A stretch of DNA of 9,266 nucleotides from Bacillota bacterium (GTDB lineage Bacteria > Bacillota_E > RBS10-35 > JAJYVN01): NCBI GenBank assembly GCA_021846605.1, contig JAJZWQ010000123.1, forward strand, positions 1 to 9,266. The letters run 5' to 3'. Under the pieces are notes generated by a model that was given only the letters and a program-made list of their open reading frames with translations, ran no database searches and was not told the origin of the DNA. Within the stretch, counting starts at the first letter, position 1. The number at the start of each line of letters is the position of its first letter. Both the position numbers and the translations under genes were made by a program. Below, one piece after another: positions 7,620 through 9,266 of the stretch.

Positions 7620-8981
7620 TTATACGCCCGAACCGAAGAGGACGACCGGGATCGTGCGCAAGAGGATGTATAGGTCGAGGCCGAAGCTCCAGTTGTCCAC
7701 GTACTTAAGGTCAAGTTCCATCCAGCGCTTGAAGTCCACGTTGTTGCGGCCGGAAACCTGCCAGAGGCAGGTCAGGCCGGGGCGGAAGGCGAGCCGACGG
7801 CGGAAGTCTGGCTGGTACTCGGCCACTTCGGACGGGAGCGGGGGGCGTGGCCCAACAAGGCTCATTTGGCCCACCAGAACGTTCCACAGTTGGGGAAGCT
7901 CGTCCAACGAGTACTTGCGCAAGAAGCGGCCCACCCGGGTAATGCGGGGATCATTGCGGACCTTGAATACGGGGCCGTCCATCTCGTTCAAACTTGCCAA
8001 CTCGGCGCGTCGCCGTTCCGCGTCTCGCACCATGCTGCGGAACTTGTAGCAGGTGAAGGGCCGGCCATGCAGACCGACGCGCGTTTGGCGAAAGAAGGCA
8101 GGCCCCGCGGGATCGTCCAGCTTCACAGCGAGGGCGCAGGCCGCCATCACGGGAGACAGGGCCAACAGGCTAAGGCCCGAGATGGCAACGTCCAGAAGGC
8201 GCTTGCCCGCGAGCCCAAGGCTGTCTGGCTCGGGGGACAAGAGAACCACCTGGCCTGTCCCACGGCCCAACAACCGTGCCGCAAACGCGTCCATGGACCA
8301 GAGGACTGTCTTGCCCTCAAGGAGGGAGTCCTCGACGAGAAACCGTAGGGAGGGATCGTCGAGCGATGCGGCGATTGCCACTTGGTCGATGACGCGGGTG
8401 TGGAGGATGTCTGGGAGATCGGAGTAGCGCCCTAGGATGGGGAGTACGCTGCCGACATCCGTTCCTTCGCCGTCAGGGATCAACAGTCCAGCGGGACGCA
8501 GACCGGTGCCCTCGCGAAGGAGGCCCCGGCCAAGACTGAGACAGGCAGTGGTAGGGCCAACGAGCAGCACTTCGCGGGCGTCGAAACCCCGGCGGCGTCG
8601 GATGGCCAGGTATTCGCGCATAAGGACGCGGGCGGTCACCGACAGCAGGCAACCCAGGACAGGGAACCCGCCGAGCACCAAGCGACTGACCAGGAGTTGA
8701 TGCGCCATGAGGGAAAAGGCGAAGAGGAGGATGCCGCCGACGGCGTTGAGCACCACAGTCTCCCGGATTTCGACAAGCAGTCCACCGAGGCGGTAGGGCA
8801 GGTCCCGTCGCATCACGAGGGAGAGTATCCACCAGACCAAGCCGACAAATGGGAATAGGGTGAGGTAGAGACCATGGGACGCGGAGAGACCGCCGACATG
8901 CCAACGAACGACCAAATAGTATGCGAGAGCAACGGAGCCCACGTCGATGATCGAACTCACTTCGCGCCTGCGCCCACCCAT
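7620..8981 (-). CDS. Polyprenyl-phosphate sugar-phosphate transferase, initiating glycan synthesis
   Basis: The product has 453 residues. The ATG start (8979-8981) follows GAGGTG by 9 bases, and an in-frame TAA two codons upstream excludes a longer form. Four N-terminal helices (about 11-27, 38-56, 73-93, 99-117) precede a Rossmann-like middle domain (about 135-250) and a re-entrant helix (262-287). The C-terminal catalytic domain has KRLLDVAISG (260-269), FFRQTRVG (296-303), YKFRSMVRDAE (312-322), SLDELPQLWNVL (358-369) with the catalytic Asp-Glu pair D360-E361, MSLVGPRP (373-380) and RPGLTCLWQVSGRN (400-413). This is the full-length WbaP/EPS glycosylphosphotransferase architecture. The enzyme moves a sugar-1-phosphate from a nucleotide sugar to undecaprenyl phosphate at the inner membrane face, starting exopolysaccharide, capsule or O-antigen units. 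Which sugar is not decidable. A small hairpin (7616-7628) covers the stop. No glycosyltransferases are in the window; they may lie further right. Confidence 0.92.
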   Translation of the reverse strand: MGGRRREVSSIIDVGSVALAYYLVVRWHVGGLSASHGLYLTLFPFVGLVWWILSLVMRRDLPYRLGGLLVEIRETVVLNAVGGILLFAFSLMAHQLLVSRLVLGGFPVLGCLLSVTARVLMREYLAIRRRRGFDAREVLLVGPTTACLSLGRGLLREGTGLRPAGLLIPDGEGTDVGSVLPILGRYSDLPDILHTRVIDQVAIAASLDDPSLRFLVEDSLLEGKTVLWSMDAFAARLLGRGTGQVVLLSPEPDSLGLAGKRLLDVAISGLSLLALSPVMAACALAVKLDDPAGPAFFRQTRVGLHGRPFTCYKFRSMVRDAERRRAELASLNEMDGPVFKVRNDPRITRVGRFLRKYSLDELPQLWNVLVGQMSLVGPRPPLPSEVAEYQPDFRRRLAFRPGLTCLWQVSGRNNVDFKRWMELDLKYVDNWSFGLDLYILLRTIPVVLFGSGV

Positions 8982-8999
8982 CGCTTACACCACCTCGGA

Positions 9000-9052
9000 C
9001 GTCAGACACGATCGCCTGACGCGACCAAAGCCAGCCCAGACGAACGCGTCAG
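9000..9052 (-). promoter_or_regulatory. Alternative hairpins in the sugar transferase leader
   Basis: On the minus strand the leader contains CTGACGCG (9045-9052), then CGCGTCAG (9016-9023), then CTGACG (9000-9005). The first two form a perfect 8-bp stem with a 21-base loop. The last two form a 6-bp stem with a 10-base loop, ending 3 bases before the GAGGTG ribosome site. Both need the same middle segment, so they exclude each other. This arrangement could be an attenuator-like switch, or the repeated half-sites could be protein operators. No promoter was firmly identified. Confidence 0.35.
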
Positions 9053-9119
9053 CCCAGGGAACTGGCAATCCGTCATAAGTTTGGTAATGGGGCGGTCGAT
9101 TCGTGTCGGTGAGTGCCCA

Positions 9120-9213
9120 ATCCTGCCGACCCAGGTCGAGGTGGCACCACTACAGCCTGTATGTCATCATCGACGTCTTCTCACCCGAGTTCAGGAGTAG
9201 GTGGGCACGCGGA
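9120..9213 (+). pseudogene. Decayed fragment of a DDE (rve-type) transposase
   Basis: The plus strand encodes WHHYSLYVIIDVFS (9142-9183), matching the conserved transposase core that normally reads like Y-L-Y-V-I-L-D-I-F-S-R-Y-V-V-G-W in IS3/IS481-type enzymes. Just before it, in another frame, lies ILPTQVE (9120-9140); dropping the G at 9141 joins the two. After 9183 the expected R-Y-V-V-G-W does not follow, but a shifted frame gives GVGGHAEGA, ending in a stop near 9220, so a second frame break is likely. Only about 20-30 residues are recognisable. No terminal inverted repeats are visible before the window ends, and the element could continue outside. It is surely inactive as seen here. Confidence 0.5.
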
Positions 9214-9266
9214 GGGGGCGTGAAGGCAACGTGTAGCGTCCCAGGATAGATCAGGCATTCCGCATG

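Overview
This is a very G+C-rich bacterial window. By hand count, bases 3301-3360 are about 82% G+C, while the right end is poorer (8341-8400 about 63%, 8821-8880 about 53%). Starts are often GTG, and most lie 5-9 bases after strong GGAGG/GGGAGG ribosome sites. Together with a SEC-C zinc protein, a LapA-like membrane protein and a DUF998-type membrane protein, this would suit a high-G+C Bacillota lineage (Symbiobacterium- or Thermaerobacter-like) or possibly an actinobacterium. That placement is inference only.

Layout, left to right. Bases 1-48 may hold the first codons of a minus-strand gene leaving the window. A 386-residue conserved protein (220-1380, minus) belongs to a family I remember as a frequent neighbour of SWIM zinc-finger proteins. 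After 500 bases without a recognisable gene comes a 910-residue minus-strand protein (1881-4613) with helical repeats, a central four- or five-cysteine zinc ribbon and a C-terminal SEC-C motif. A DUF998-type membrane protein (4933-5527, minus) follows and is broken by a single +1 frameshift near 5234. A tandem hotdog acyl-CoA thioesterase (5874-6830, minus) is divergent from a LapA-domain membrane protein (7054-7518, plus). A polyprenyl-phosphate sugar-phosphate transferase (7620-8981, minus) converges on the latter; it is the initiating enzyme for exopolysaccharide or a similar glycan. The right edge carries a decayed DDE transposase fragment.

The genes do not form one tight operon. The minus-strand genes are separated by 171-500 base gaps and probably have separate promoters. 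No complete new system is visible. The two points most worth following are the SEC-C protein next to a SWIM-partner-type protein, both of unknown function, and the mutually exclusive hairpins in the leader of the sugar transferase. No tRNA, rRNA, CRISPR array or clear riboswitch was found.
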